24,989 bases of DNA from a virus. Below, piece after piece: positions 7,713 to 13,786 of the stretch (positions are counted from its first letter, which is position 1; the number at the start of each line of letters is the position of its first letter). A program made the translations under genes and the position numbers. The notes beneath the pieces were generated by a model. It searched no databases and had not been told where the DNA came from. It saw nothing but the letters and a program-made list of their open reading frames with translations. The stretch covers positions 1-24,989 of IMG/VR virus record IMGVR_UViG_3300050030_000064, one strand, 5' to 3'.

Positions 7713-8361
7713 ATTCAAATACATCCTCTGGTAAAGATTTTTTAAGTTTAGTCTTGATGTAGTTAATTTTATTACTTACTGTACTACTTGTTAACTGAAA
7801 TTCGCTACCAATTTCCTTATAATCATAACCTTGAACATATTTCATATCAAGCAATGCATAATCGGATGGAGATATTTGTGACGAAATAAAACTGACTGCA
7901 TTAGCATTCTCGAAAGTACATGATGTTGAATTTACTGCAGTACCGTTATTTGAAACACTACACGTGCCATTACCGTTAGCATTATTTACAGTAAATGTAT
8001 TGTTGAAATAGCCACCTGCATTATAATTGCAGGAAGTCAACCTAATGTTTGCATTTGCAGGTAAAATGGTAGTACAGCACGTTGCTGTACATCGCCATTT
8101 ATCAATCATATAGTTTTTGCAGATACTCAGAACCCAAGATTTAAATTTAGATTTGTGTTCCTGGAATTCCTTGATGTTCATGAAGACTTTAATCAGTACT
8201 TCTGATACATCATCATCAATGTCGTAATACGTAGGATATTTACTGAGTATAAAATCTTTTACTATTTTTCTATAGCGTTTATAGAGTGTTTCTTGTGCTG
8301 TTTGATTCCCATCCAAAATATTTTGAATTAGAACTGTATCTTCTTGTTCCTTGCTTATCAT
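7711..8361 (-). CDS. ECF-like RNA polymerase sigma factor with an Asn/Cys-rich insert
   Basis: 216 residues from the ATG at 8361. A frame extension to 8394 exists but adds only an atypical hydrophobic stretch. Residues about 5-90 match sigma-70 region 2 of ECF factors (ILDGNQTAQETLYKRY, then DIDDDVSEVLIKVF, then FKSWVLSICKNYMIDKWR). Residues about 162-208 match region 4 (YALLDMKYVQGYDYKEIG, then an HTH with TSSTVSNKINYIKTKLKK). Between them, residues 91-160 are a low-complexity segment rich in Asn, Thr, Ser and Cys (Cys91, 95, 96, 111, 134, 148), unlike a normal ECF linker. The gene overlaps the primase end by 83 nt, so the two are probably translated together. It would redirect host RNA polymerase to phage promoters, a role T4 gives to gp55. 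Confidence 0.85.
   Translation of the reverse strand: MISKEQEDTVLIQNILDGNQTAQETLYKRYRKIVKDFILSKYPTYYDIDDDVSEVLIKVFMNIKEFQEHKSKFKSWVLSICKNYMIDKWRCTATCCTTILPANANIRLTSCNYNAGGYFNNTFTVNNANGNGTCSVSNNGTAVNSTSCTFENANAVSFISSQISPSDYALLDMKYVQGYDYKEIGSEFQLTSSTVSNKINYIKTKLKKSLPEDVFE
8015..8033. repeat. Inverted repeat inside the sigma-factor insert
   Basis: Six-base arms CCTGCA / TGCAGG with a 7-nt loop lie inside the DNA encoding the Asn/Cys-rich insert of the sigma factor. Together with the palindrome at 8072-8090 this marks the insert as structurally unusual DNA. Confidence 0.45.
8072..8090. repeat. Perfect 8-bp inverted repeat at the start of the sigma-factor insert
   Basis: Arms GTACAGCA / TGCTGTAC with a 3-nt loop sit exactly where the protein leaves conserved region 2 (after DKWR) and enters the low-complexity insert. 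The hairpin would form in the mRNA and might influence translation, or be a scar of an insertion event. Confidence 0.5.
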
Positions 8362-9358
8362 AGGGTTTTGCCAACTTATTAATAAAGTAATCATCCACAG
8401 TTAAACCCCTTGCACTACGTAGACTTTTAATTACTTCGCTAATACCTCTTTTTTTACGAAGTTCGTCCATGTCTTTCTCAAATGGAATTTTAACTATTTT
8501 GACCCTTTCTTCACAGCCTACATAAATATCGTGCAACATGTAATAAAGTTCAATTGCATTTTTGTAGGCATCCGGGTCTAACAATACAACTACATCAGGT
8601 TTCATTTCTTTCAGTTTTAAAAATAATGTGGTTGATATCGTCTTACCCAACATCGGAATGATGTTAACGGGAAATGACAGCATTTCAAACGCACCTTCAA
8701 CAAGGTATACAGTAGAGTCCCAATTTACAAACCCCTCATTAAAGATAATCCTGTCCTTATCGGACTTAGGGTTATCATAGGGGTGTTTTCTTTTATTTGC
8801 AATATCATAATTTCTTCCAACAAAGTAATTTACTTCGCCATTTTTATCATATGACGGTATAATTATCCGTTTTTCATATTTACCTGTAGTACAAAAACCA
8901 AGCCGATATTTTAAAATTATATCTCTTGATATCATTCTGTCATTAATCATGTAGTTATATGCATCAAAATGGTCTTGATTTAAAGCATCCATTTGACTAA
9001 ATAAAATCATTTCTTCAGGAAGTTTTACAGCAACATATTCCTTTTCATCACCTTCTTCATTCTCATAGTCGGGATAAATTGCCGCATATGATTTATAAAG
9101 GTCATAATCAATAGATGTTCCAAACATCCACACAAGTTTTTTCAGCGAACCACTAAACTTAGGTTCATCACACTTCCAACAACGAAATTTTCTTCTTGCC
9201 GTATTGATTTCGAGATTGAACTTTCCATCGGGATAAGCCAGACCCTCTCTTTCCTGACAATGAGGACAGTTAACCTGTATCTGCTCAGATTGTTGAAAGC
9301 CTTTAACATCGACAAAGATGTTCTGGACTATAGCGTGAAACTCTTGCCCCCGAATCAT
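8279..9358 (-). CDS. DNA primase with zinc-binding and TOPRIM domains
   Basis: 359 residues from the ATG at 9358. An in-frame upstream ATG (9388) lies inside the promoter and encodes a non-homologous leader, so it was rejected. A zinc-ribbon is visible: C31-x2-C34 (CPHC) and C60-x2-C63 (CWKC). The TOPRIM core has EG at 221-222 (LVEGAFEML) and the metal-binding DPD at 261-263 (VVVLLDPDAY). Bacterial DnaG and phage primases use this pair to recognise template and make RNA primers. It is shorter than DnaG (about 600 residues) and lacks a visible helicase-binding domain, as expected for a phage primase acting with a separate helicase. The end overlaps the sigma-factor start by 83 nt. The start codon is only 5 nt after a TATATTTG promoter element, implying an almost leaderless mRNA. 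Confidence 0.85.
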   Translation of the reverse strand: MIRGQEFHAIVQNIFVDVKGFQQSEQIQVNCPHCQEREGLAYPDGKFNLEINTARRKFRCWKCDEPKFSGSLKKLVWMFGTSIDYDLYKSYAAIYPDYENEEGDEKEYVAVKLPEEMILFSQMDALNQDHFDAYNYMINDRMISRDIILKYRLGFCTTGKYEKRIIIPSYDKNGEVNYFVGRNYDIANKRKHPYDNPKSDKDRIIFNEGFVNWDSTVYLVEGAFEMLSFPVNIIPMLGKTISTTLFLKLKEMKPDVVVLLDPDAYKNAIELYYMLHDIYVGCEERVKIVKIPFEKDMDELRKKRGISEVIKSLRSARGLTVDDYFINKLAKPYDKQGTRRYSSNSKYFGWESNSTRNTL

Positions 9359-9361
9359 AAC

Positions 9362-9394
9362 GACAAATATAAAAAAAATTTGCCACAAAACAAA
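9362..9394. repeat. 33-bp direct repeat, copy A (upstream of primase)
   Basis: It matches 11212-11244 at 32 of 33 positions, in the same orientation, 1850 bp apart. The segment holds the promoter core and the T-run. The two copies bracket the ten-repeat GIY-YIG gene exactly and are each placed just before a start codon. Confidence 0.85.
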
Positions 9395-9395
9395 A
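9364..9395 (-). promoter_or_regulatory. Bacteroidota-type promoter candidate for the primase
   Basis: On the minus strand TTTTG is followed by 19 nt and then TATATTTG, with the ATG of primase only 5 nt further. If the initiation point lies the usual few bases after the -7 box, the transcript would be leaderless or nearly so. Confidence 0.6.
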
Positions 9396-9402
9396 CATTA
9401 TT

Positions 9403-11208
9403 TTACATATGCGAAGTAATTTCAATATAGAAACCATTTCTATCAGCAAAAGCAACGGCACTACTCGAATTTCTCCGAAAATCTACTTTTCTTTTATATT
9501 TTAATGCTTCTTCTTGGCATTTTTCTTTAGTCCAATAATTTCTTTTAAACTCAAAATGTGAGGTAATTTCATCAAGCCAACCATTTTTTTTAATGGCACT
9601 ATATGCACCAGAACAACCTCTCATAAAATCCACTTTTCTTTTATATTTTAATGCTTCTTCTTGGCATTTTTCTTTAGTCCAATAATTTCTTTTAAACTCA
9701 AAATGTGAGGTAATTTCATCAAGCCAACCATTTTTTTTAATGGCACTATATGCACCAGAACAACCTCTCATAAAATCCACTTTTCTTTTATATTTTAATG
9801 CTTCTTCTTGGCATCTTTTTTTTGTCCAATAATTAATAGGTTTAGTTATATATTTCATATGCATAGTAATTTCATCGTACCAACCATTTCTTTTAGCTGA
9901 TGCGGCAACACCGGGATGATTTTCCCAAAATTCTTTTCTTGACTTACATGTTAGTGCGATTTCACGGCACTTTTTTTTATCATATATATTTGTTGACATG
10001 TGCCCCGTTATTTCTTTATGCCATTTATGATTACAAACAGCACTATATGCTTTAGGACTATTCGTATAGAAATCTTTTCTTGTTTTATATTTTAATGCTT
10101 CCTGCCTACACATTTCAAATGTCCAAACCACCAGACCACCGCCCGTTTCGCCACCTCTTTTAATATTTAACATATTCCATCCATTCTCACGATATTTTTT
10201 TATGTACTCTTTTTCTAAATTAGCTGCATCATCAATGGGAATAAATTCTGTTAATTGTTTTATAGTGGGTTGTAATTTTGTTTCATTTATGTGTTTGGTA
10301 ACACCATCTTTTTTATTTGTTTTTCTACATAAATCTCTTTTTTTTAAATTATACGTTAAACCAATATAGGCAAAATTATCTGAAAATTCATACGCATATA
10401 CGCACCTAAATACCCAATTTCCAATTCTTTTAAAATGTGTGGTAATTTCATCAAGCCATCCATTTAAAGATGCCGAAGAATATGCGGATGAATGATTCTG
10501 ATAAAATTCTTTTCTTGTTTTACATTCTAATGCTTCTTCATAACATCTTTCTTTATTCCAATAATTAAGTGGTTTATTTCCTTCTGTCATGTGTGAACAC
10601 ACGACATCAAGTAAATTATTTTTTTGCGCATAATCATAGGCTCGATGCGAACCTTTAATAAAATCTGCTCTTGTATTGTATTTTAACGCTACATTTTGGC
10701 ATTTTTCTATTGTCCAATTTCTACTAACAAAATGAGAATTAATTTCATCATACCACCCATATTCTCTTGCAGCCCAATATGCACTCTTTTCATTTATAAT
10801 AAATTCATTTTTTGTTTTATACTTCAATGCAACCTCATAACACCTTTCTTTAGTCCAATATCCACTTGGTTTTTTTATTGGTATCATGTGAGCACATATT
10901 TCATCTAAAATACCCTTTCTTAATCCCCAATTATATGCACCATGACTGTTAGTACAAAATTCTGACCTTGATGTATATTTTAAGGCTTCAATATGACAGG
11001 TTTCTTTAGTCCAATGAATAGCTTTCGGTCTTAATCTTATCATATGTGAACAAATCTCATCATTCCATCCATTTTTAATTGATAATCGAGCTGCAGTTTT
11101 AGAGTATTGGCTAAATTCTTTTCTCGTGTTATATTTAAGTGCTTCTTCATGGCACTTTTCCTTAGTCCAATAATTTGGTGATTTACGTTTTGAGCATATT
11201 TTATTCAT
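9403..11208 (-). CDS. GIY-YIG endonuclease with ten helical repeats (putative homing endonuclease)
   Basis: 601 residues from the ATG at 11208; an earlier in-frame ATG (11262) lies in the terminator/promoter segment and was rejected. Five repeats of about 45-52 residues (1-260) precede a GIY-YIG core (about 266-358: VYAYEF, YIG at 281-283, Arg291, Glu332/Glu334, Gly-rich loop), and five more follow (about 360-601). Each repeat reads roughly W-T-K-E-x-C-x-E-E-A-L-K-Y-K-T-R-x-x-F, a variable stretch, then A-Y-x-x-A-x-x-N-G-W-x-D-E-I-x-x-H-M. Repeats 8 and 9 are identical over their cores because of a 147-bp DNA duplication. The same module occurs three times in the protein at 761-1567. I infer a homing endonuclease with array-like DNA-binding modules. 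It lies between the coiled-coil gene and the primase and has its own copy of the primase promoter. Confidence 0.85.
   Translation of the reverse strand: MNKICSKRKSPNYWTKEKCHEEALKYNTRKEFSQYSKTAARLSIKNGWNDEICSHMIRLRPKAIHWTKETCHIEALKYTSRSEFCTNSHGAYNWGLRKGILDEICAHMIPIKKPSGYWTKERCYEVALKYKTKNEFIINEKSAYWAAREYGWYDEINSHFVSRNWTIEKCQNVALKYNTRADFIKGSHRAYDYAQKNNLLDVVCSHMTEGNKPLNYWNKERCYEEALECKTRKEFYQNHSSAYSSASLNGWLDEITTHFKRIGNWVFRCVYAYEFSDNFAYIGLTYNLKKRDLCRKTNKKDGVTKHINETKLQPTIKQLTEFIPIDDAANLEKEYIKKYRENGWNMLNIKRGGETGGGLVVWTFEMCRQEALKYKTRKDFYTNSPKAYSAVCNHKWHKEITGHMSTNIYDKKKCREIALTCKSRKEFWENHPGVAASAKRNGWYDEITMHMKYITKPINYWTKKRCQEEALKYKRKVDFMRGCSGAYSAIKKNGWLDEITSHFEFKRNYWTKEKCQEEALKYKRKVDFMRGCSGAYSAIKKNGWLDEITSHFEFKRNYWTKEKCQEEALKYKRKVDFRRNSSSAVAFADRNGFYIEITSHM
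9485..9814. repeat. In-frame 147-bp tandem duplication within the endonuclease gene
   Basis: The sequence repeats exactly with a period of 147 bp (49 codons) over 330 bp, about 2.2 copies. Identity stops at 9485 on one side and 9814 on the other. Absence of any substitution between copies implies a recent event or ongoing homogenisation. Confidence 0.95.
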
Positions 11209-11211
11209 ACT

Positions 11212-11244
11212 GACAAATATAAAAAAAATTTGCCTCAAAACAAA
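11212..11244. repeat. 33-bp direct repeat, copy B (upstream of the ten-repeat endonuclease)
   Basis: 32 of 33 positions match 9362-9394. This copy is continuous with the left arm of an intrinsic terminator that the primase-side copy lacks, so copy B sits in the older context at the end of the preceding gene. Confidence 0.85.
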
Positions 11245-11246
11245 GG
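11214..11246 (-). promoter_or_regulatory. Bacteroidota-type promoter candidate for the ten-repeat endonuclease
   Basis: On the minus strand CCTTTG is followed by 19 nt and then TATATTTG, with the ATG at 11208 just 5 nt downstream. The -33 box lies in the loop/stem of the terminator hairpin, so terminator and promoter share DNA. Confidence 0.55.
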
Positions 11247-11259
11247 TTTTAAGGCAAAT
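11221..11259 (-). terminator. Intrinsic terminator downstream of the coiled-coil gene
   Basis: On the minus strand a 14-position stem (one mismatch; arms ATTTGCCT-T-AAAAC and GTTTT-G-AGGCAAAT) closes a 4-nt loop and is followed by eight T. It starts 18 nt after the stop of the gene at 11278. It is the strongest hairpin in the window and overlaps the next promoter. Confidence 0.85.
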
Positions 11260-11277
11260 CATATATATTAATCGAAA

Positions 11278-11820
11278 TTAGAATCTTTTTTCTTTCTGTA
11301 AGAACGGAAAATATACTATTAATCTGTTCAAGAAAGCAGGTGGAACAATTACAAAATTTGGTGTTCCATAAGGAGTAAGTCCAGGATTTTTCATATAATT
11401 TGACTGAATTTCATGGAATATTGTCAATATACCATTTTTCAGTTCACCATCATTCTGAACACCCGCACCGCTTTTAACACGTTGATTTTCATTAAGCATT
11501 TTTTGAAAATCAACTTTCATTACTTCTAATTCGCCTTTAAGTAATTGGTTTTCACTTGTAAGTGCAGCTACTTGTTCTTGAAGCCATATATCGCTACCCG
11601 TTGGTTCTTCTTCTACTTCAAGAAGGTCTTCTTTAGGTTTTGGTGTTAGAGTCAAATCAACATCACTGTCACTTAAGAGTTCTTTAACTACTTCTTTTGC
11701 TTTAATATCTCTTTCTTCTGCTGGAGTAAGTACTTTTTCTGGTACTACTTCTTTCTTGACAGGAGTAACTTTCTTTACTCCCTTTGCCAAATTAACTAAT
11801 TGCTTGGTACTTTTTGCCAT
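11278..11820 (-). CDS. Coiled-coil protein, unknown function
   Basis: 180 residues. The N-terminal third is Lys/Val/Pro/Glu-rich and probably disordered (KGVKKVTPVKKEVVPEKVL). Residues about 78-118 form a clear heptad-like coiled coil (WLQEQVAALTSENQLLKGEL and onward). The C-terminal about 60 residues are more globular, ending in a hydrophobic-aromatic segment (FLNRLIVYFPFLQKEKRF). No family is recognised. An AGTATTTATA box lies 24 nt before the ATG and a strong terminator follows, so it appears to be a single-gene unit. A scaffold, virion-internal or oligomeric accessory protein is conceivable; the promoter class it shares with virion genes slightly favours late expression. Confidence 0.75.
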   Translation of the reverse strand: MAKSTKQLVNLAKGVKKVTPVKKEVVPEKVLTPAEERDIKAKEVVKELLSDSDVDLTLTPKPKEDLLEVEEEPTGSDIWLQEQVAALTSENQLLKGELEVMKVDFQKMLNENQRVKSGAGVQNDGELKNGILTIFHEIQSNYMKNPGLTPYGTPNFVIVPPAFLNRLIVYFPFLQKEKRF

Positions 11821-11844
11821 ATCGGATAAATTTTATAATTTTTC

Positions 11845-11854
11845 TATAAATACT
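11845..11854 (-). promoter_or_regulatory. AGTATTTATA box upstream of the coiled-coil gene
   Basis: An exact AGTATTTATA lies on the minus strand, followed by G, 24 nt before the ATG at 11820 and just downstream of the preceding gene's terminator. That is the expected layout for an independent promoter. Confidence 0.55.
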
Positions 11855-11885
11855 GTAAAATTTTATAAAAATCTATAAAAAACAA

Positions 11886-11914
11886 AAAAACTCGCACTTT
11901 TGATACGAGTTTTT
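11886..11914 (-). terminator. Intrinsic terminator downstream of the HTH-phosphoesterase gene
   Basis: The stem AAAAACTCG / CGAGTTTTT has an 11-nt loop and is followed on the minus strand by a T-rich tract. It lies about 17 nt after the stop of the gene at 11931. A/T tracts on both sides could also allow function in the other direction, but no plus-strand gene ends here. Confidence 0.75.
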
Positions 11915-11930
11915 ATTTAATTATGATAAT

Positions 11931-13403
11931 TTACTTAATTATTAAGTTCGAATTTAGGTGTGCCATAAGACCTGCTTCATCATTCCAAATAAAACCTTCT
12001 CCGGCTTTAATTGCTCCGACAAATCCTTTTTTGTGATGCCATTCTTCTGTACCTGTGAGACTTGAAAGATATCTTACTGTAACACCTAAGTCTTCACTAA
12101 CAGTACGTTTTCTGTCAAGTATTGCATAGTTTACGTTACGCTTTCTATGTATGTGACCTAAATGCCATTCGTGATAAACTGTTTCGCTCCAATAAGGTTT
12201 TGCCTCAATATCCGTTGCCATAAGCATTGGTAATGAAACTTCTTTTTCTTCACCACCGTGGGTCAGACCAAGGAGAACCTTACCAAATTTATAATATTTC
12301 CTTGGAGAAGCACCATTATCTACACAAACCTGTGAATCTTGATTAAACCATGCTTCCAAGTATGCACCCATGTAATAACTACGTTCAAAGTCATGATTAC
12401 CCGGAATTACAACTACGTCAATGGGTACGCCAGTTTGTTTTAACATATTAATTGCATCAACAAGTAATCTCACGCCAACGTTGAAAGTTTTTTGCCAACG
12501 TAAATCTTCGTCTTGTGGTGTACCTTTGGTTGTTGTATTAAGGATTGTATCTGAGTTGAAAAAGTCATTACCTACGGGAAAAAGTATACGAGAATACTGA
12601 TATCCGCTTGCTCTCTGAATGAGTGTCTGCATTGTTGCTAAGAATCTCTGACGAGCAATTTTAACATCGTAGTTTTCAAATGTTTCACCGCCCCATGCGA
12701 GTTTACCGATGTGCAGGTCAAATATTGAAACTTCAAAAAGATTATTTTCGTCTGGTGTTTTAGGATATTCGGGAGTCCAATCAAGCACTGGTGGTACATA
12801 ATCTTGTACCATTTCAATAAATGCTTCACCGATTTTAGTTTCTCTGAAATAAACTTTATTTCTTCCAAGACGTGCTTTAACTTGGAAATTCTGAATAGTT
12901 ATTGGTTCGCCTGACTTCCATGAAGTAACATCCCATTTATTGACAATATAATCATTGACTTTCCAAAGTTCTAAGTCAACTTTACATACTTCAAGGAGTT
13001 CATCAAGAGTTTTAATGTGGTCGGGTGGATAGTTTTGATTCCATGTCCATTCAATTGTGGCTTCTTCACCATCGGGACTTCCAGAAATTGTAGTTTTTTC
13101 GCCTTCACTTATTTTAGGAAGGTCAACTGGTTTTTCTTTAGATTCTGTAATGTCGAGATTGATTTGTGCTGCTTTACCCTTACCACTTTCTTTATATTTG
13201 GCGTAGGCTGTATTAAACTTATCAAAAAGTTCTTCGGAGATTGCATCATTCTTATAAAGGTCAAGAACAATTGCTTTTACGTTCTTCACATAAGTGTAGT
13301 CAAATCCTTTACTTCTGGAAGCCTCTCTGACTGATATGTGATTTTCGATTGCATAATTAATGATTTCTACTGCTTTGTCTATTCGTTTGCCTTTTATTGA
13401 CAT
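11931..13403 (-). CDS. HTH-fused calcineurin-like metallophosphoesterase
   Basis: 490 residues. The N-terminal about 50 residues look like a helix-turn-helix (AVEIINYAIENHISVREASR, then a second helix near 36-46), followed by a charged linker. The catalytic domain covers about 222-470 with all metallophosphoesterase motifs: D-x-H at 229-231 (FDLHIGK), GND at 278-280, GNHD at 335-338, THG at 381-383 and GHIH at 416-419. Proteins of this layout occur in many phages and are annotated as DNA-binding phosphoesterases; a nuclease or phosphodiesterase acting on DNA is plausible, but the substrate is not known. It is separate from the SbcD-type nuclease at 2963-6307. It has a host-type promoter candidate upstream and an intrinsic terminator downstream, so it is a single-gene unit. 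Confidence 0.88.
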   Translation of the reverse strand: MSIKGKRIDKAVEIINYAIENHISVREASRSKGFDYTYVKNVKAIVLDLYKNDAISEELFDKFNTAYAKYKESGKGKAAQINLDITESKEKPVDLPKISEGEKTTISGSPDGEEATIEWTWNQNYPPDHIKTLDELLEVCKVDLELWKVNDYIVNKWDVTSWKSGEPITIQNFQVKARLGRNKVYFRETKIGEAFIEMVQDYVPPVLDWTPEYPKTPDENNLFEVSIFDLHIGKLAWGGETFENYDVKIARQRFLATMQTLIQRASGYQYSRILFPVGNDFFNSDTILNTTTKGTPQDEDLRWQKTFNVGVRLLVDAINMLKQTGVPIDVVVIPGNHDFERSYYMGAYLEAWFNQDSQVCVDNGASPRKYYKFGKVLLGLTHGGEEKEVSLPMLMATDIEAKPYWSETVYHEWHLGHIHRKRNVNYAILDRKRTVSEDLGVTVRYLSSLTGTEEWHHKKGFVGAIKAGEGFIWNDEAGLMAHLNSNLIIK

Positions 13404-13440
13404 AATTTATATATTAGATGAAATTATTTGATATTGCCGT

Positions 13441-13473
13441 CAAAAATATAACAAAAAAATCGGAAACACAAGG
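13441..13473 (-). promoter_or_regulatory. Bacteroidota-type promoter candidate for the HTH-phosphoesterase gene
   Basis: On the minus strand CCTTG is followed by 20 nt and then TATTTTTG, 37 nt before the ATG. The 10 bases ending in the -33 box (AAAATCCTTG) are identical to those in front of the SbcD-SbcC promoter, extending the conserved -33 region. Confidence 0.55.
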
Positions 13474-13477
13474 ATTT

Positions 13478-13786
13478 TTATATAAATACATTTCCGTTTG
13501 CTTTAAGAAATACTATTGTCTCTTCGATTTTTCGGCACACTTCTTTAAATGCGACTTCTTCAGATATGGATAAGTCGAACCATTCACCTTCCTTATTAAA
13601 ATGGCTGTATCTACGTTGTAATGCATGCTCAATTTTATTGGCATGTTCGGTATGATATGTATCAATGAGTTTTAATGGCGATGCGTTGCCAGTCTGCAAT
13701 TGTTGCAATCTTTTGGTTGGATGCTTCGAAATTCCTATTTTATAATACCCGTTTTCTAATGATTGAATTAGATAAATATACTTCAT
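13478..13786 (-). CDS. Small GIY-YIG (T5orf172/Mug113-like) nuclease domain protein
   Basis: 102 residues from the ATG at 13786. A frame extension to 13855 lies wholly inside the upstream gene and was rejected. The motif string is YIYLI at 3-7, YKIGIS at 15-20, Arg26, QLQTGN near 29-34, and a helix with the catalytic-type Glu53 (KIEHAL), then GEWFDL near 67-72. This is the T5orf172/Mug113 branch of GIY-YIG nucleases. The ATG overlaps the TAA of the RuvC-like gene (TAATG), which implies coupled translation. That coupling, plus small size and lack of a DNA-binding module, suggests a housekeeping nuclease working with the RuvC-like enzyme rather than a homing endonuclease, though the latter is not excluded. 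Confidence 0.8.
   Translation of the reverse strand: MKYIYLIQSLENGYYKIGISKHPTKRLQQLQTGNASPLKLIDTYHTEHANKIEHALQRRYSHFNKEGEWFDLSISEEVAFKEVCRKIEETIVFLKANGNVFI

Noticed and set aside
9359-9388. Upstream starts for primase (9388) and the large endonuclease (11262)
   Set aside because: The added residues (WQIFFIFVV and similar) are encoded by the T-run and promoter shared by both genes; the ATGs at 9358 and 11208 sit correctly after the -7 box.
9485-9814. Possible CRISPR or satellite-like array
   Set aside because: The 147-bp period is in frame (49 codons) inside an intact coding region and equals one protein module; there are no short repeats with unique spacers.
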